Shown: positions 26,858-36,700, counted from the first letter of the stretch. The stretch is DNA of 64,000 nucleotides from Polaromonas sp. (GCF_029945925.1 NZ_JAQSDN010000042.1:1-64000), one strand, 5' to 3'. Translations and numbers: made by a program. Notes: generated by a model from the letters alone, not told the origin.

Positions 26858-29722
26858 TTGCTACTGCTGATCATTTTCCTTCCGCTGCTTGTAGGCACTG
26901 TGCTGACAGCCTGGTCCGGCTCAGCCGCACAACCGTCTTCCAGCCAGCGCAGCCGAACCGCCTGGCTGGCAGCCGGCGTCACTGCCACCAGCTTGATCCT
27001 GCTGCTGGCCCAGGCGCCCGCCATCATGGGCGGACAGGCACAAACCAGCTTCACCGCATGGGTGCCCGAGATCGGCCTCAATCTCGGCCTGCGGCTGGAC
27101 GGCCTGTCGCTCATGTTTGCGCTCTTGATCACCGGCATCGGCCTGCTGATCATCTGTTACGCGCATTTCTACCTGGGCAAGGAAGATCCGGTCGGGAAAT
27201 TTTTCAGCACCCTGATGCTGTTCATGGCCGCCATGCTGGGCATTGCGCTGTCGGACAACCTGCTGCTGCTGATCGTGTTCTGGGAACTGACCAGCATTTC
27301 CTCTTTCCTCCTGATCGGTTACTGGAACCACCGCGCCGAGTCGCGCGAAGGAGCGCGCATGGCGCTGGCGCTCACTGGCGGCGGCGGCCTGGCCATGCTG
27401 GGCGGCTTTGTGCTGCTGGGCCAGATGGCCGGCACCTACGAGCTGAGCCAGATGCTGGACCAGGGCGCACGTATCCAGGCCGATAGCCGTTATCCCGCGG
27501 CGCTGATCCTGATTCTGCTCGGCTGCTTCACCAAAAGCGCGCAGTTCCCTTTCCATTTCTGGCTGCCCCAGGCCATGGCAGCACCCACACCGGTGTCGGC
27601 TTACCTGCACTCGGCCACCATGGTCAAGGCCGGCATCTTCCTGATGGCCCGCCTGACCCCCGTGATAGGCGGCACCGAACTTTTCTTCGGCATCGTATCC
27701 GTCACCGGGCTGGTCACAATGGCCTTTGCAGCCTTCATCGCCATTTTCAAGCACGACCTCAAGGCCCTGCTGGCGTATTCAACCATCAGCCACCTGGGGC
27801 TGATCACCTTCCTGATCGGGCTGGGTTCGCCGCTGGCGGCCGTGGCGGCGATGTTTCACATCCTCAACCATGCCAGCTTCAAAGCAGCGCTGTTCATGGT
27901 TGCCGGCATCGTGGACCACGAGACCGGCACGCGGGACATGCGCCTGCTCGGCGGTCTGCGCCACCTCATGCCCTGGACCGCAACGCTGGCCATGGTGGCC
28001 GCCGCCGCCATGGCGGGCGTGCCGCTTTTCAACGGTTTCCTGTCCAAGGAAATGTTCCTGACCGAAACCGTGAGCTTCGCCCAGGCCGGCGGCTGGCGCT
28101 GGCTGGTGCCCGCCGTCGCCACATTGGCCGCGCTGCTCAGCGTGGCCTACTCGGTGCGGCTGGTTCACGACATCTTCTTCAACGGACCAGCACGCGACCT
28201 GCCCCATGCGCATCCGCACGAACCGCCCCTGGGCATGAAAGCCCCGGTGATCCTGCTGGCGGGGATCTGCGTGGCGGTCGGCCTGCTCCCTTCGCTGCTC
28301 CTCGGGCCCATGGTGCTGGTCGCCGCCACCGCCATGCTGGGCACCGCCCCACCCGCCTACCAGCTGGCGATCTGGCACGGCCTGAACCTGCCGCTGCTGC
28401 TGAGCGTGCTGGCGCTGGCCGGCGGCGCCGGCCTGTATTTCATGCTGGCGCGCGGCCGCCTCCTGCACCGCCTGAATTCCGAAAACTGGTTCGGCCTGCT
28501 GACCGGTCTGCATCTGTTTAGCCGCGGCTCGGACCGGCTCTTCAACATCGCCGGCCGCCTCACCGCCAAGCTGGAAACAGCCTCGCTGCAACGCTACATC
28601 GCCTGGATGCTGATCACCACGGTGGCGGTGGCGGCCGTGCCGCTGCTGTCGGGTGAGGCACCCGGTACCGGTTCGCGTGTTTTATTGCCGGTGTCGCTCG
28701 CTGCGCTGGTGGTCTGGGGCCTGCTGCTGCTGGCTTGCGCCTGGCTGGTCCTGTACCACCACCAGCGTTTCCAGTCGGTGGTGGTCGTCGGCGTGGTCGG
28801 TCTGGTGACAGCGCTGGGTTTCGTCAGTTTCTCGGCCCCCGACCTCGCGCTCACACAACTGACCGTGGAAGTGGTTTCCACCGTGCTGCTGCTCATGGGG
28901 CTGGCACTGCTGCCCCGGCATTCTCCGCACGAGTCGTCCACCGGGCGCCGCACGCGCGACGCCGCGCTCGCGCTGTGCGGCGGCGCGGGCATCGCCTGGC
29001 TGGCCTGGGTCATGCTCACACGCGACCACGATTCGATCGCCTGGTACTTCCTCAACCAGTCGGCCATTGCCGGCGGAGGCACCAATGTTGTCAACGTGAT
29101 CCTGGTTGACTTCCGCGGTTACGACACCTTCGGCGAGATCACCGTGCTCGGGATCGCGGCCATCGGTGTGCTGGCGCTGATGGACGGCATGCGAACACGG
29201 CGCCCGGCAACCGATGACCAAGGCCTGGCCTGGACTTTTGCCGCCCAGCCGCTGATGCTGCGCGTGGCTGCACGTGTGGTGCTCCCGCTGGCGCTGGTAG
29301 TCACGCTCTACATCTTCATGCGCGGCCACAACCAGCCCGGCGGAGGCTTCATTGCCGGGCTCATCACCGCCGTGGCACTGGTGCTGCAATACATGGCCAT
29401 GGGCCAGTCGCGCGCCGAGGCCCTGCTGCGGGCCGATGGCGGAAGCCGCTTCGTGCGCTGGATCGGCATGGGCCTGGGCATCGCAGGGCTCACGGGTGTC
29501 GGGGCCTTTGTGTTTGGCCAGCCCTTCCTGACCAGCGCCCATGGCCATCCCCATGTCCCCTTGCTGGGAGACATCCCACTGGCCACCGCCGCGCTGTTTG
29601 ACCTGGGCGTGTACATCACCGTGGTCGGCGCCACGCTGCTGACGCTGTCCACCCTGGGCATGGTCACCCGCGAATCCGGCAGAACCCAGACGCCACGCGC
29701 CACCGGGGGGGACCAGGCATGA
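26858..29722 (+). CDS. mrpA: Mrp/Pha antiporter subunit A fused to subunit B
   Basis: This is the largest subunit of a multi-component Na+(K+)/H+ antiporter related to complex I subunit NuoL. The 954-residue protein has an N-terminal proton-antiport core of about 14 helices (EDPVGKFFSTLMLFMAAMLG, HFWLPQAMAAPTPVSAYLHSA), then MbhD/MbhE-like segments (FRGYDTFGEITVLG). Its C-terminal MrpB domain starts near residue 805 (YIFMRGHNQPGGGFIAGL). The A-B fusion defines the six-gene Pha-type system. The start is TTG at 26858: the frame is closed upstream by TAG and no ATG or GTG fits, yet no clear ribosome-binding site is seen. Its stop overlaps mrpC by 4 bp. Confidence 0.93.
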   Translation: MLLLIIFLPLLVGTVLTAWSGSAAQPSSSQRSRTAWLAAGVTATSLILLLAQAPAIMGGQAQTSFTAWVPEIGLNLGLRLDGLSLMFALLITGIGLLIICYAHFYLGKEDPVGKFFSTLMLFMAAMLGIALSDNLLLLIVFWELTSISSFLLIGYWNHRAESREGARMALALTGGGGLAMLGGFVLLGQMAGTYELSQMLDQGARIQADSRYPAALILILLGCFTKSAQFPFHFWLPQAMAAPTPVSAYLHSATMVKAGIFLMARLTPVIGGTELFFGIVSVTGLVTMAFAAFIAIFKHDLKALLAYSTISHLGLITFLIGLGSPLAAVAAMFHILNHASFKAALFMVAGIVDHETGTRDMRLLGGLRHLMPWTATLAMVAAAAMAGVPLFNGFLSKEMFLTETVSFAQAGGWRWLVPAVATLAALLSVAYSVRLVHDIFFNGPARDLPHAHPHEPPLGMKAPVILLAGICVAVGLLPSLLLGPMVLVAATAMLGTAPPAYQLAIWHGLNLPLLLSVLALAGGAGLYFMLARGRLLHRLNSENWFGLLTGLHLFSRGSDRLFNIAGRLTAKLETASLQRYIAWMLITTVAVAAVPLLSGEAPGTGSRVLLPVSLAALVVWGLLLLACAWLVLYHHQRFQSVVVVGVVGLVTALGFVSFSAPDLALTQLTVEVVSTVLLLMGLALLPRHSPHESSTGRRTRDAALALCGGAGIAWLAWVMLTRDHDSIAWYFLNQSAIAGGGTNVVNVILVDFRGYDTFGEITVLGIAAIGVLALMDGMRTRRPATDDQGLAWTFAAQPLMLRVAARVVLPLALVVTLYIFMRGHNQPGGGFIAGLITAVALVLQYMAMGQSRAEALLRADGGSRFVRWIGMGLGIAGLTGVGAFVFGQPFLTSAHGHPHVPLLGDIPLATAALFDLGVYITVVGATLLTLSTLGMVTRESGRTQTPRATGGDQA

Positions 29723-30084
29723 GCCTCGAGTTTCTGGTGGCCAGCGGCATCGGCGTCGTCACGGCCACAGGCATCTACCTGATCCTGCGCGGGCGCACCT
29801 GGCCAGTGGTGCTGGGCCTGAGTCTGCTGGGTTATGCCGTCAACGTGTTCATCTTCGCCATGGGCCGCCTCTGGCAGGATGCCGCGCCCATTCTGTCGGC
29901 CACGGGGCGCGTCGCCGACCCGCTGCCCCAGGCGCTGGTGCTGACGGCGATCGTGATCGGCTTCGCCACCACGGGCTTTGTGATTGAACTGGCGCTGCGC
30001 AGCCGCCACGAGTCCGGCAGCGACCATGTGGACGGGCACGAGCCCGATCATGGCCCTGGCAAGGCCAGGGACGAGGCGGCATGA
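29719..30084 (+). CDS. mrpC: Mrp/Pha antiporter subunit C
   Basis: The 121-residue NuoK-like subunit has three membrane helices (GIGVVTATGIYLILRG, VVLGLSLLGYAVNVFIFAMG, LPQALVLTAIVIGFATTGFVI). The TGRVADPLPQALVLTAIVIG stretch is conserved in MrpC. The hydrophilic tail is unusually His/Asp-rich (ESGSDHVDGHEPDHGPG). The gene overlaps its neighbours by 4 bp on each side, so the operon is translationally coupled. Confidence 0.95.
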   Translation: MSLEFLVASGIGVVTATGIYLILRGRTWPVVLGLSLLGYAVNVFIFAMGRLWQDAAPILSATGRVADPLPQALVLTAIVIGFATTGFVIELALRSRHESGSDHVDGHEPDHGPGKARDEAA

Positions 30085-31718
30085 CCGACCTGCTGAACGC
30101 GCTGTTTTCCACCCACCTGCCGGTGTTGCCGGTGCTGTTGCCGCTGTTCACGGCCGTGGCCCTGCTGCTCATGGGCGACCAGGGTGGCGAAGCCAGCCAC
30201 GGCGGGCCGCTGCTGCAACGCAGGCGCCTGCTCAGCCTGGTCTCGGTCGTGTTCGGTGCCGTACTGGCCTGGCGCCTCATGACCGAAGCCGCCACAGGAA
30301 CACTGACCGTTTACCCCCTGGGCGGCTGGCCGGCGCCCTTTGGCATCGTGCTGGTCATCGACCGGCTCAGCGCCCTGATGCTGGCCCTGACCTGGACCAT
30401 CGCGGTACCGGTGCTGTGGTACGCCGCCGGTGGCTGGGACACGCACGGCCGCCACTTTCACACCATGTTCCACTTCCTGCTCATGGGGGTGTCGGGCGCT
30501 TTCGTGACGGGCGACCTGTTCAACCTGTTCGTGTTTTTTGAAGTGCTGCTGATTGCTTCCTATGTGCTGCTGGTGCATGGCCAGGGGCGGGAGCGTTTCA
30601 AGGCAGGCGTGCATTATGTCGTGCTCAACCTTGTGGCCTCGGCGCTGTTTCTGGTTGGCCTGGCCATCGTCTACGGCGTGACCGGCACCCTCAACATGGC
30701 TGACCTGGCGCTGCGTGTGGCCCAACTCGGCGCCCCGGAGGCCACCCTGTTCAAGGCCGGGGCCTTGGTGCTGCTGATCGTGTTCGGCCTCAAGGCGGCC
30801 ATCGTGCCGCTCTACCTGTGGCTGCCCGGCACCTATGCCGCAGCCAGCGCACCCGTCGCCGCGATGTTTGCCATCATGACCAAGGTCGGTGTGTACGGCA
30901 TCATCCGCGTGCATGCGGTGATTCTTGGTGAAGGCGCAGGCCACGCCGCGCTGGCCGCCGAGCCCTGGCTGCTGCCGGTCGCGCTGATCACCATGACGCT
31001 CGGCGTGCTGGGCGCGCTGGCGGCGCACAGCCTGACGCGGCTGGTGTCCTACCTCACCGTGGCGTCCGTCGGCACCATCCTGGCCGGTATTGGCCTCTTC
31101 ACCCCGCAGGCCATGTCGGCCGCGCTTTATTACATGGTGCACAGCACGCTGGTGATTGCTGCGCTTTTCCTGCTGGTCGAACTCGTGGCCTCCCAGCGCG
31201 GTGAAGCCGGCGGCCGGCTGCAGCCGGCCACACCCGTGGGACAGCCCGTGCTGCTGGGCTTGATGACCCTGCTGGGTGCGGCCTCCGTCGCTGGCCTGCC
31301 GCCGCTGCCCGGCTTTCTCGGCAAGTTGATGATTCTCGAAAGCTCGGCGCCTACGCCGGCCCACGCGTGGGTCTGGACGGTGGTGCTGGTGGTGAGCTTC
31401 CTGACGCTGATCGGTCTGGCGCGAGCCGGCTCCATCCTGTTCTGGAGCGTGCTGCCGACGCACGGCCTGGCGGTCCGCCCGGGCACCAGCTCGCGCCTCA
31501 CGCTGGCGACGCTGGGCCTGCTGGCGCTCAGCGTGCTGCTTGCCGTGGCGGCCTCCCCGCTCAAGCGGTACACCGACGCCGCAGCCTTGCAGCTGGCCGA
31601 CCGGGCCGCTTACGCCCGGGCCGTGCTGGGCCCGGTCGGCGGGGCAGAGGCCGCCACCACACGGCCCTACCGCGGCGGCGAGGGCGAGGTGCGGCTGCCC
31701 GCAGCGAAAGGCCAGTGA
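30081..31718 (+). CDS. mrpD: Mrp/Pha antiporter subunit D
   Basis: The 545-residue subunit is related to the NuoM/NuoN proton channels of complex I and has about 14 helices. The proton-antiport motif region includes FFEVLLIASYVLLVHGQG and the lysine-bearing GLKAAIVPLYLWLPGTYAAA. MrpA and MrpD together form the ion-translocating modules. It overlaps mrpC by 4 bp and shares one base with mrpE (TGATG). Confidence 0.95.
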   Translation: MTDLLNALFSTHLPVLPVLLPLFTAVALLLMGDQGGEASHGGPLLQRRRLLSLVSVVFGAVLAWRLMTEAATGTLTVYPLGGWPAPFGIVLVIDRLSALMLALTWTIAVPVLWYAAGGWDTHGRHFHTMFHFLLMGVSGAFVTGDLFNLFVFFEVLLIASYVLLVHGQGRERFKAGVHYVVLNLVASALFLVGLAIVYGVTGTLNMADLALRVAQLGAPEATLFKAGALVLLIVFGLKAAIVPLYLWLPGTYAAASAPVAAMFAIMTKVGVYGIIRVHAVILGEGAGHAALAAEPWLLPVALITMTLGVLGALAAHSLTRLVSYLTVASVGTILAGIGLFTPQAMSAALYYMVHSTLVIAALFLLVELVASQRGEAGGRLQPATPVGQPVLLGLMTLLGAASVAGLPPLPGFLGKLMILESSAPTPAHAWVWTVVLVVSFLTLIGLARAGSILFWSVLPTHGLAVRPGTSSRLTLATLGLLALSVLLAVAASPLKRYTDAAALQLADRAAYARAVLGPVGGAEAATTRPYRGGEGEVRLPAAKGQ

Positions 31719-32236
31719 TGAAAAAAGTACCCTGGTTCGCCCACCCCTGGCTGTCCGTGCTGCTGGCCGTCAGCTGGCTGCTGCTGCAACATACGCTGGC
31801 ACCGTTTCACCTGATCTCGGCCGTGCTGATCGGCCTGCTGGTACCGCGCCTGCTGCACAACTTCCTGCCGGTCACAACAACCCTGCGTTTTGCACCTGCA
31901 CTGCGTCTGGCGCTGGTCGTGCTGTGGGACATCGTGGTGTCCAACATCACGGTGGCGCGGCTGGTGCTGGGGCCCCTGTCCAGGCCGCAGCCAGCCTGGG
32001 TCACGGTGCCACTGGCACTGAGCCACCCGACAGCCATCTCCCTGCTGGCCAGCATCATCACCACCACGCCGGGGACGGTCTCCTGCCTGATCGACGAAGA
32101 ACGCAAACACATTCTGGTTCATGCACTCGATTGCAGCGATCCGCTCCAGATGGCGGCCGACATCAAGGCGCGGTACGAAAACCCGCTGCTGGCCATTTTC
32201 GAACCCCGGCCAGACACCCCCGGAGCAAGCCCATGA
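31718..32236 (+). CDS. mrpE: Mrp/Pha antiporter subunit E
   Basis: The 172-residue protein has an N-terminal membrane region (WLSVLLAVSWLLLQHTLAPF and following helices) and a cytosolic domain with the MrpE signature SIITTTPGTVSCLIDEERKH and ILVHALDCSDP. The ATG at 31718 was chosen from the TGATG overlap with mrpD and because the family begins here. MrpE is needed for assembly or full activity of the complex. It overlaps mrpF by 4 bp. Confidence 0.94.
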   Translation: MKKVPWFAHPWLSVLLAVSWLLLQHTLAPFHLISAVLIGLLVPRLLHNFLPVTTTLRFAPALRLALVVLWDIVVSNITVARLVLGPLSRPQPAWVTVPLALSHPTAISLLASIITTTPGTVSCLIDEERKHILVHALDCSDPLQMAADIKARYENPLLAIFEPRPDTPGASP

Positions 32237-32508
32237 GTATCCTGATCCTCGCGCTCAATGTCGCCGTCGGCGCGATCTCCCTGTCCATGGCACTGTGCGC
32301 CTGGCGCCTGATGCGCGGACCCCACATCACCGACCGCATACTGGCCATCGACACGCTCTACCTCAATGCGGTGGCGCTGGTCGTCCTGCTGGGCATCCGC
32401 CTGCAGACGCCCGTGCTGTTTGAGGCGGCCCTGGTCATGGCCATGCTCGGGTTTGCTTCCACCGTGGCGCTGGCGCGTTACCTGACCCGCGGCGACGTGA
32501 TCGAATAA
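32233..32508 (+). CDS. mrpF: Mrp/Pha antiporter subunit F
   Basis: The 91-residue subunit has three helices and the family motif RLMRGPHITDRILAIDTL at about residues 25-42, followed by GFASTVALARYLTRGDVIE. It starts at the ATGA overlap with mrpE and ends 10 bp before mrpG. Confidence 0.94.
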   Translation: MSILILALNVAVGAISLSMALCAWRLMRGPHITDRILAIDTLYLNAVALVVLLGIRLQTPVLFEAALVMAMLGFASTVALARYLTRGDVIE

Positions 32509-32518
32509 GACGAAGGGC

Positions 32519-32872
32519 ATGACCATGGGACTTCATCCTGTCGCTGAATGGCTGGCCGCCTTTTTCCTGCTGGTCGCGGCCTTCTTCTCGCTGGTCGGCG
32601 CGATCGGCCTGGTACGCCTGCCAGACTTTTTCATGCGCCTGCATGCGCCCACCAAGGCTTCCACGCTGGGTGTGGGTGGCGTGCTGCTGGCCAGCATGAT
32701 CCTCGCGGCGGCTCAGGGACGGGCCGGCTTCGCGGAACTGCTGATCACGCTGTTTGTCTTCGTGACCGCGCCGGTGTCGGCCAACATGATGGCGCAGGCA
32801 GCACTGCACCTGCGCCTGCCGGGCAAGGCCCCGGTCCCTGACGACGTGGTGCCCGAGCGCCGTCCGTCCTGA
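32519..32872 (+). CDS. mrpG: Mrp/Pha antiporter subunit G
   Basis: The 117-residue subunit has three helices and the family segment GLVRLPDFFMRLHAPTKAST, then LLITLFVFVTAPVSANMMAQAA. A GAAGGGC element precedes the ATG at 32519; a second ATG two codons later is possible. It is the last gene of the six-gene operon. No strong terminator is evident in the 136 bp before fumC, which is convergent. Confidence 0.94.
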   Translation: MTMGLHPVAEWLAAFFLLVAAFFSLVGAIGLVRLPDFFMRLHAPTKASTLGVGGVLLASMILAAAQGRAGFAELLITLFVFVTAPVSANMMAQAALHLRLPGKAPVPDDVVPERRPS

Positions 32873-32940
32873 GGCTGCGCGGTCGGCGCTGTTGCGCTGG
32901 AAGAAAAGTGACGCCCAACGCTCTGGTTATGTGACAAATC

Positions 32941-32992
32941 GGCCCGTAGCCCTTGTCCTACCTGCGCAGACAGCTATCAATTAGATAGCAAT
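32941..32992. repeat. Short palindromic repeat, copy 8
   Basis: Read on the minus strand, TTGCTATCTAATTGATAGC is followed by TGTCTGCGCAGG and ACAAGGGCTACGGGCC. This is the full core plus tail of the dispersed family. It lies between the convergent mrpG and fumC genes. Confidence 0.75.
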
Positions 32993-33008
32993 TTAGCGGC
33001 TCGGACAC

Positions 33009-34394
33009 TCAAAGCCCGGTCATGCTGCCCGGCACGACCCACTGGTCAAACTGTTCTGCCGTCACATGGCCGGAGGCAATGGCCGCATCGCGCAGGCTGC
33101 TTCCCTCCTTGTGCGCCTTCTTGGCGATGAAAGCCGCCTTGTCGTAACCGATGTGCGGGTTGAGCGCCGTCACCAGCATCAGCGAGCGGTCCACCAGTTC
33201 GGCGATGCGCTCACGATTCGGCTCAATGCCGACAGCGCAGTGGTCGTTGAAACTGACCATGCCGTCGGCCAGCAGGCGCACGCTCTGCAGGAAGTTGTGC
33301 GCGATCATGGGCCGGAACACATTGAGCTCGAAATTGCCCGAGGCGCCGCCCATGTTGATGGCCACGTCGTTGCCGAACACCTGACAGCACAGCATGGTCA
33401 CGGCTTCGCTCTGCGTCGGGTTGACCTTGCCCGGCATGATGGACGAGCCCGGTTCGTTTTCGGGAATCGACAGCTCGCCGATGCCGCTGCGCGGGCCGCT
33501 GGCCAGCCAGCGCACATCGTTGGCAATTTTCATCAGACTGGCGGCCAGGGTCTTGAGCGCGCCGTGCGCATGGACCAGCGCGTCGCAGGAGGCCAGGGCC
33601 TCGAACTTGTTCGGTGCCGTCACAAACGGCAGGCCGGTCAGGCGCGCCAGTTCGGCCGCCGCCTGTTCGGCATACCCCTTGGGCGCGTTCAGGCCGGTGC
33701 CGACGGCCGTGCCGCCCAGCGCCAGCTCGCACAGATGCGGCAAAGCGGCCCTCAGGTGCTGCTGCCCGTGCGCGAGTTGCGCCACGTAGCCCGAGAACTC
33801 CTGGCCCAGCGTCAACGGCGTGGCATCCTGCAGATGGGTGCGGCCTATCTTGACGATGCCGTCAAAATCACGCGCCTTCTGCGCCAGCGTGGCGTGCAGC
33901 TTGTCGATGGCCGGCAGCAGCCGGTGCGTGATGGCATCCACCGCCGCCACATGCATGGCGGTCGGAAACACATCGTTGGACGACTGGCTGCGGTTGACCT
34001 CGTCGTTCGGATGCACCAGCCGGTTTTCGCCGCGCTCACCGCCCAGCAGCACGCTGGCGCGGTTGGCCAGCACCTCGTTGACATTCATGTTGCTCTGCGT
34101 GCCCGAGCCGGTCTGCCAGACCACCAGCGGAAACTCGCCGGCGTGCTGCCCGGCGATCACCTCGTCGGCCGCCGCCATGATGGCCAGCGCCTTCTTGCCG
34201 TCGAGCAGGCCCAGGGCCAGGTTGACGCTGGCCGAAGCCCGCTTGACCTGCGCCAGCGCCCGGATGATCTCGCGCGGCTGCAACTCGCCGGAGATGTCGA
34301 AGTTCTGCAGCGAGCGCTGGGTCTGTGCACCCCAGAGCCTGTCCGCCGGAACCTCCAAAGCGCCGAAAGTATCGCGTTCGATCCGTGTCTTCAT
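33009..34394 (-). CDS. fumC: Class II fumarate hydratase
   Basis: FumC hydrates fumarate to L-malate without an iron-sulfur cluster, so it tolerates oxygen and iron limitation. The 461-residue protein has the fumarase/aspartase signature [15 protein letters not shown] at about residue 318, the N-terminal [21 protein letters not shown], and the [15 protein letters not shown]-like region ([19 protein letters not shown]). A second, unrelated fumarase (class I) lies 2.3 kb away. It is divergent from the histidine kinase, with an FNR-like site in the shared spacer. Confidence 0.97.
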   Translation of the reverse strand: MKTRIERDTFGALEVPADRLWGAQTQRSLQNFDISGELQPREIIRALAQVKRASASVNLALGLLDGKKALAIMAAADEVIAGQHAGEFPLVVWQTGSGTQSNMNVNEVLANRASVLLGGERGENRLVHPNDEVNRSQSSNDVFPTAMHVAAVDAITHRLLPAIDKLHATLAQKARDFDGIVKIGRTHLQDATPLTLGQEFSGYVAQLAHGQQHLRAALPHLCELALGGTAVGTGLNAPKGYAEQAAAELARLTGLPFVTAPNKFEALASCDALVHAHGALKTLAASLMKIANDVRWLASGPRSGIGELSIPENEPGSSIMPGKVNPTQSEAVTMLCCQVFGNDVAINMGGASGNFELNVFRPMIAHNFLQSVRLLADGMVSFNDHCAVGIEPNRERIAELVDRSLMLVTALNPHIGYDKAAFIAKKAHKEGSSLRDAAIASGHVTAEQFDQWVVPGSMTGL

Positions 34395-34515
34395 GGCTGG
34401 ACTCGCTGCCTTGTCACGTTGTCAATAAACCCCGGCGGCCACTGTACCAAACTTGCGGTTGCCTGCTGGTCCGCTGCGGGAAGACGGTACGTTCTGTGAC
34501 GCTCCCCGTAAAAGC

Positions 34516-34527
34516 TGATCTATATCA
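34516..34527. promoter_or_regulatory. FNR/Anr-like site between fumC and the histidine kinase
   Basis: TGAT-CTAT-ATCA is a perfect dyad, and the wider sequence matches the TTGAT-N4-ATCAA consensus at nine of ten positions (the first base is C). It lies 56 bp upstream of the kinase start and about 122 bp upstream of fumC, so either gene could be controlled. Binding is inferred from the motif only. Confidence 0.4.
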
Positions 34528-34582
34528 AGTCGGCTCCAACAAGTTGCGCAACGGCGCGGCGGAACCCCCCTACGATCCACCC

Positions 34583-36391
34583 ATGTTAAAGCCGCTACAT
34601 CGCGACGGGAAGGGGGGGTTCCGTTTTGGGCTGGCCCCATGGTCAAGCGCGGGGTCCATCCTGGCAGCCGCAATCGCTTTGTGGCTGGCCCTGGTAGCCG
34701 TCACGGCCCTGCTGCTCTGGAACAAGAGGCAGGGCGACATCCAGGACGCCAAGTTGCGGGGGGCCGCGATAACTGCGCTTTTGCAGGCGCACACGGCTAG
34801 CACCCTCAATGCCATCGACAACGCGCTGCTCGATCTGGCCAGAACGCTGGAGCGCGAGCGCCCCGGCCGGCACGACAGGAGATTCCGCGACGAGATGGAC
34901 AGGCGCGTGTCCACCATGCCATATGTGCACGCCCTCTACGTGATCGGCCCCGATGGCGAGATCCAGCACGACAGCAACTATCCCCGCGCACCGGAAGTGT
35001 CTCTTGCCGACCAGCACTACTTTCGGCAGTACCTGCAGGCCGACCCGCCCGAGACGGCTGTGTCGGGGCCCCTCTGGAGCCGCTCCGGCTCGGGCTGGGT
35101 TGTGACCGTGACGCGAAGAATCGGAAGCGGCGCCGGCTTTCGCGGCGTCTCGGTGGCGTCGATCCAGCTCGAGTACTTCTCCAGGCTGTACGAGGAGGTG
35201 GGACTGCGCGAGGAAGGCGACATTCTCCTCTTCCATCGCAACGGGAAACTGCTGGCCCAGTACCCCGGCACGTTCGGGCGGGTGGGCGAGAGCTATGCGC
35301 ACCTGCCCCTGTTCAAAGACTACCTCACGCAAGCGGGTTGGGGCGCAGCCCTGACGCCGGCGGCCGTGGCCTCCTACCCGCGTCTGGTTAACTACGCGGC
35401 GCTGGAAGGTGTGCCCCTGGTGGTCGCGCGGATGCAGAACATGACGAAGCAGCTCGCCGCCTGGCAAACCCTGGCGATTGCCAGCGGCGTCGGCCTGTCG
35501 CTGCTGCTCGCCGCCATCCTCTTCGGGTTGCGCAGGTATATGCACGCGCGGCTGGAGCGCCGGCGCCGGCAGGATCGGATTCTGCAGATGGAGAAAATGG
35601 AAGCCCTGGGGCAGCTCACCGGCAGCCTTGCCCATGACTTCAGGAACATCCTGGGAATCCTGGCGACGAACATCGCGCTCATTCGCAGGCTCGGCACCGG
35701 CGATGCACGCATCCAGGCCGCGCTCGACCGGGCCGTGCGGGCGGTGGACAACGGCGCCGCGATCACCCAGCGGTTGATGTCGTTCGGCCGCAAGCGCCAT
35801 CTCCAGGTCGCGTGCTGGGACCTGAACGCAGCCGTCCCGGCGGTGCTGCCACTGCTGGAGAACGCCGCTGGCAGCCAGTGCAAGGTCGTGTTCGAGCCGG
35901 GGAAGGGATCGCACCTGTGCCGGCTGGACCGGACGCAGCTGGACACGGCGCTGATCAACCTGGTGGTCAACGCCCGCCACGCGATCGAAGGCCAGGGCCT
36001 CATCACCGTGCAAACCAGCAACATCGCCACCAGCGACCTGCACCTGCCGGCCGACGTGCTCCGCAAGCAGTCCGTGTGCGTGACGGTTCGCGACAATGGC
36101 AAAGGCATGACGCAGGAGGTCCGGCAGCACGCGCTGGAACCCTTCTTCACGACCAAGGGGGAAGAAGGGACAGGCCTGGGCTTGGCGCAGGTCTGTGCGT
36201 TCATGCAGCAGCTTGGCGGCGACATCGCCATCGAAAGCCAGGTCGGGGTGGGCACCGCAGTCCATCTCTGTTTTCCCGCCTGCGCACTGGACGCGGAGAG
36301 TGCTGAGGGCGCAGCGCCGCAGTCACAAAACGAAACCCGTGGGAAGCAGCATCCGGCTGCAGGGTGCGGCCCGCACTTGCCTGCAGGGTGA
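34583..36391 (+). CDS. Orphan membrane sensor histidine kinase
   Basis: The 602-residue protein has a first membrane helix at about residues 24-46, a periplasmic sensor region to about 290 resembling a double-Cache domain (STMPYVHALYVIGPDGEIQH), and a second helix at about 297-320. The cytosolic kinase has the phospho-acceptor box GQLTGSLAHDFRNILG with His at about residue 351, an N-box NLVVNARHAI, and ATP-binding G-boxes DNGKGM and GTGLGLAQ. The acceptor box has arginine where most relatives have asparagine (HDFNN). No receiver domain and no response-regulator gene are nearby. The ATG at 34583 has a weak ribosome-binding site. An upstream in-frame extension was rejected because it would overlap fumC. 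Confidence 0.88.
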   Translation: MLKPLHRDGKGGFRFGLAPWSSAGSILAAAIALWLALVAVTALLLWNKRQGDIQDAKLRGAAITALLQAHTASTLNAIDNALLDLARTLERERPGRHDRRFRDEMDRRVSTMPYVHALYVIGPDGEIQHDSNYPRAPEVSLADQHYFRQYLQADPPETAVSGPLWSRSGSGWVVTVTRRIGSGAGFRGVSVASIQLEYFSRLYEEVGLREEGDILLFHRNGKLLAQYPGTFGRVGESYAHLPLFKDYLTQAGWGAALTPAAVASYPRLVNYAALEGVPLVVARMQNMTKQLAAWQTLAIASGVGLSLLLAAILFGLRRYMHARLERRRRQDRILQMEKMEALGQLTGSLAHDFRNILGILATNIALIRRLGTGDARIQAALDRAVRAVDNGAAITQRLMSFGRKRHLQVACWDLNAAVPAVLPLLENAAGSQCKVVFEPGKGSHLCRLDRTQLDTALINLVVNARHAIEGQGLITVQTSNIATSDLHLPADVLRKQSVCVTVRDNGKGMTQEVRQHALEPFFTTKGEEGTGLGLAQVCAFMQQLGGDIAIESQVGVGTAVHLCFPACALDAESAEGAAPQSQNETRGKQHPAAGCGPHLPAG

Positions 36392-36700
36392 CAGCTGCGA
36401 TCACTGCCGACGGGGCCATGGACAATCCGCGCATGCTCGATCCCACGCTCCTGTCGCCACGGCAGACCGCGGTGGAAGTCGGCGCGACGCCAGCCTTTGC
36501 CCTGTGCGGACTGATGGAGGCGGCCCGCAAGCGCCCGGACGCGTCGCGATCGGGCTGTTGACGCTGAAATCACCTGCTTGCCGACCACGGGCACGCCCTG
36601 CGGACAGGGCGAGCCGGAACACCATTTCAGTGGTTTCGTTGCCGCCGTCCGGCGGCGTCTGGGATAATCCGGTGGCCCCCTGCATCACCCTCTCAAGACC
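36392..36700. other. Spacer between the histidine kinase and fumA
   Basis: These 309 bp hold no convincing gene; a 65-codon frame over 36364-36561 has no recognisable similarity or ribosome-binding site. A compact GC hairpin (GCCGCC and GGCGGC, 36641-36656) lies about 45 bp upstream of fumA, with a TAATCC element just after it. Confidence 0.6.

Noticed and set aside
36364-36561. 65-codon frame between the histidine kinase and fumA
   Set aside because: It overlaps the end of the kinase gene, has no ribosome-binding site and no recognisable motif.
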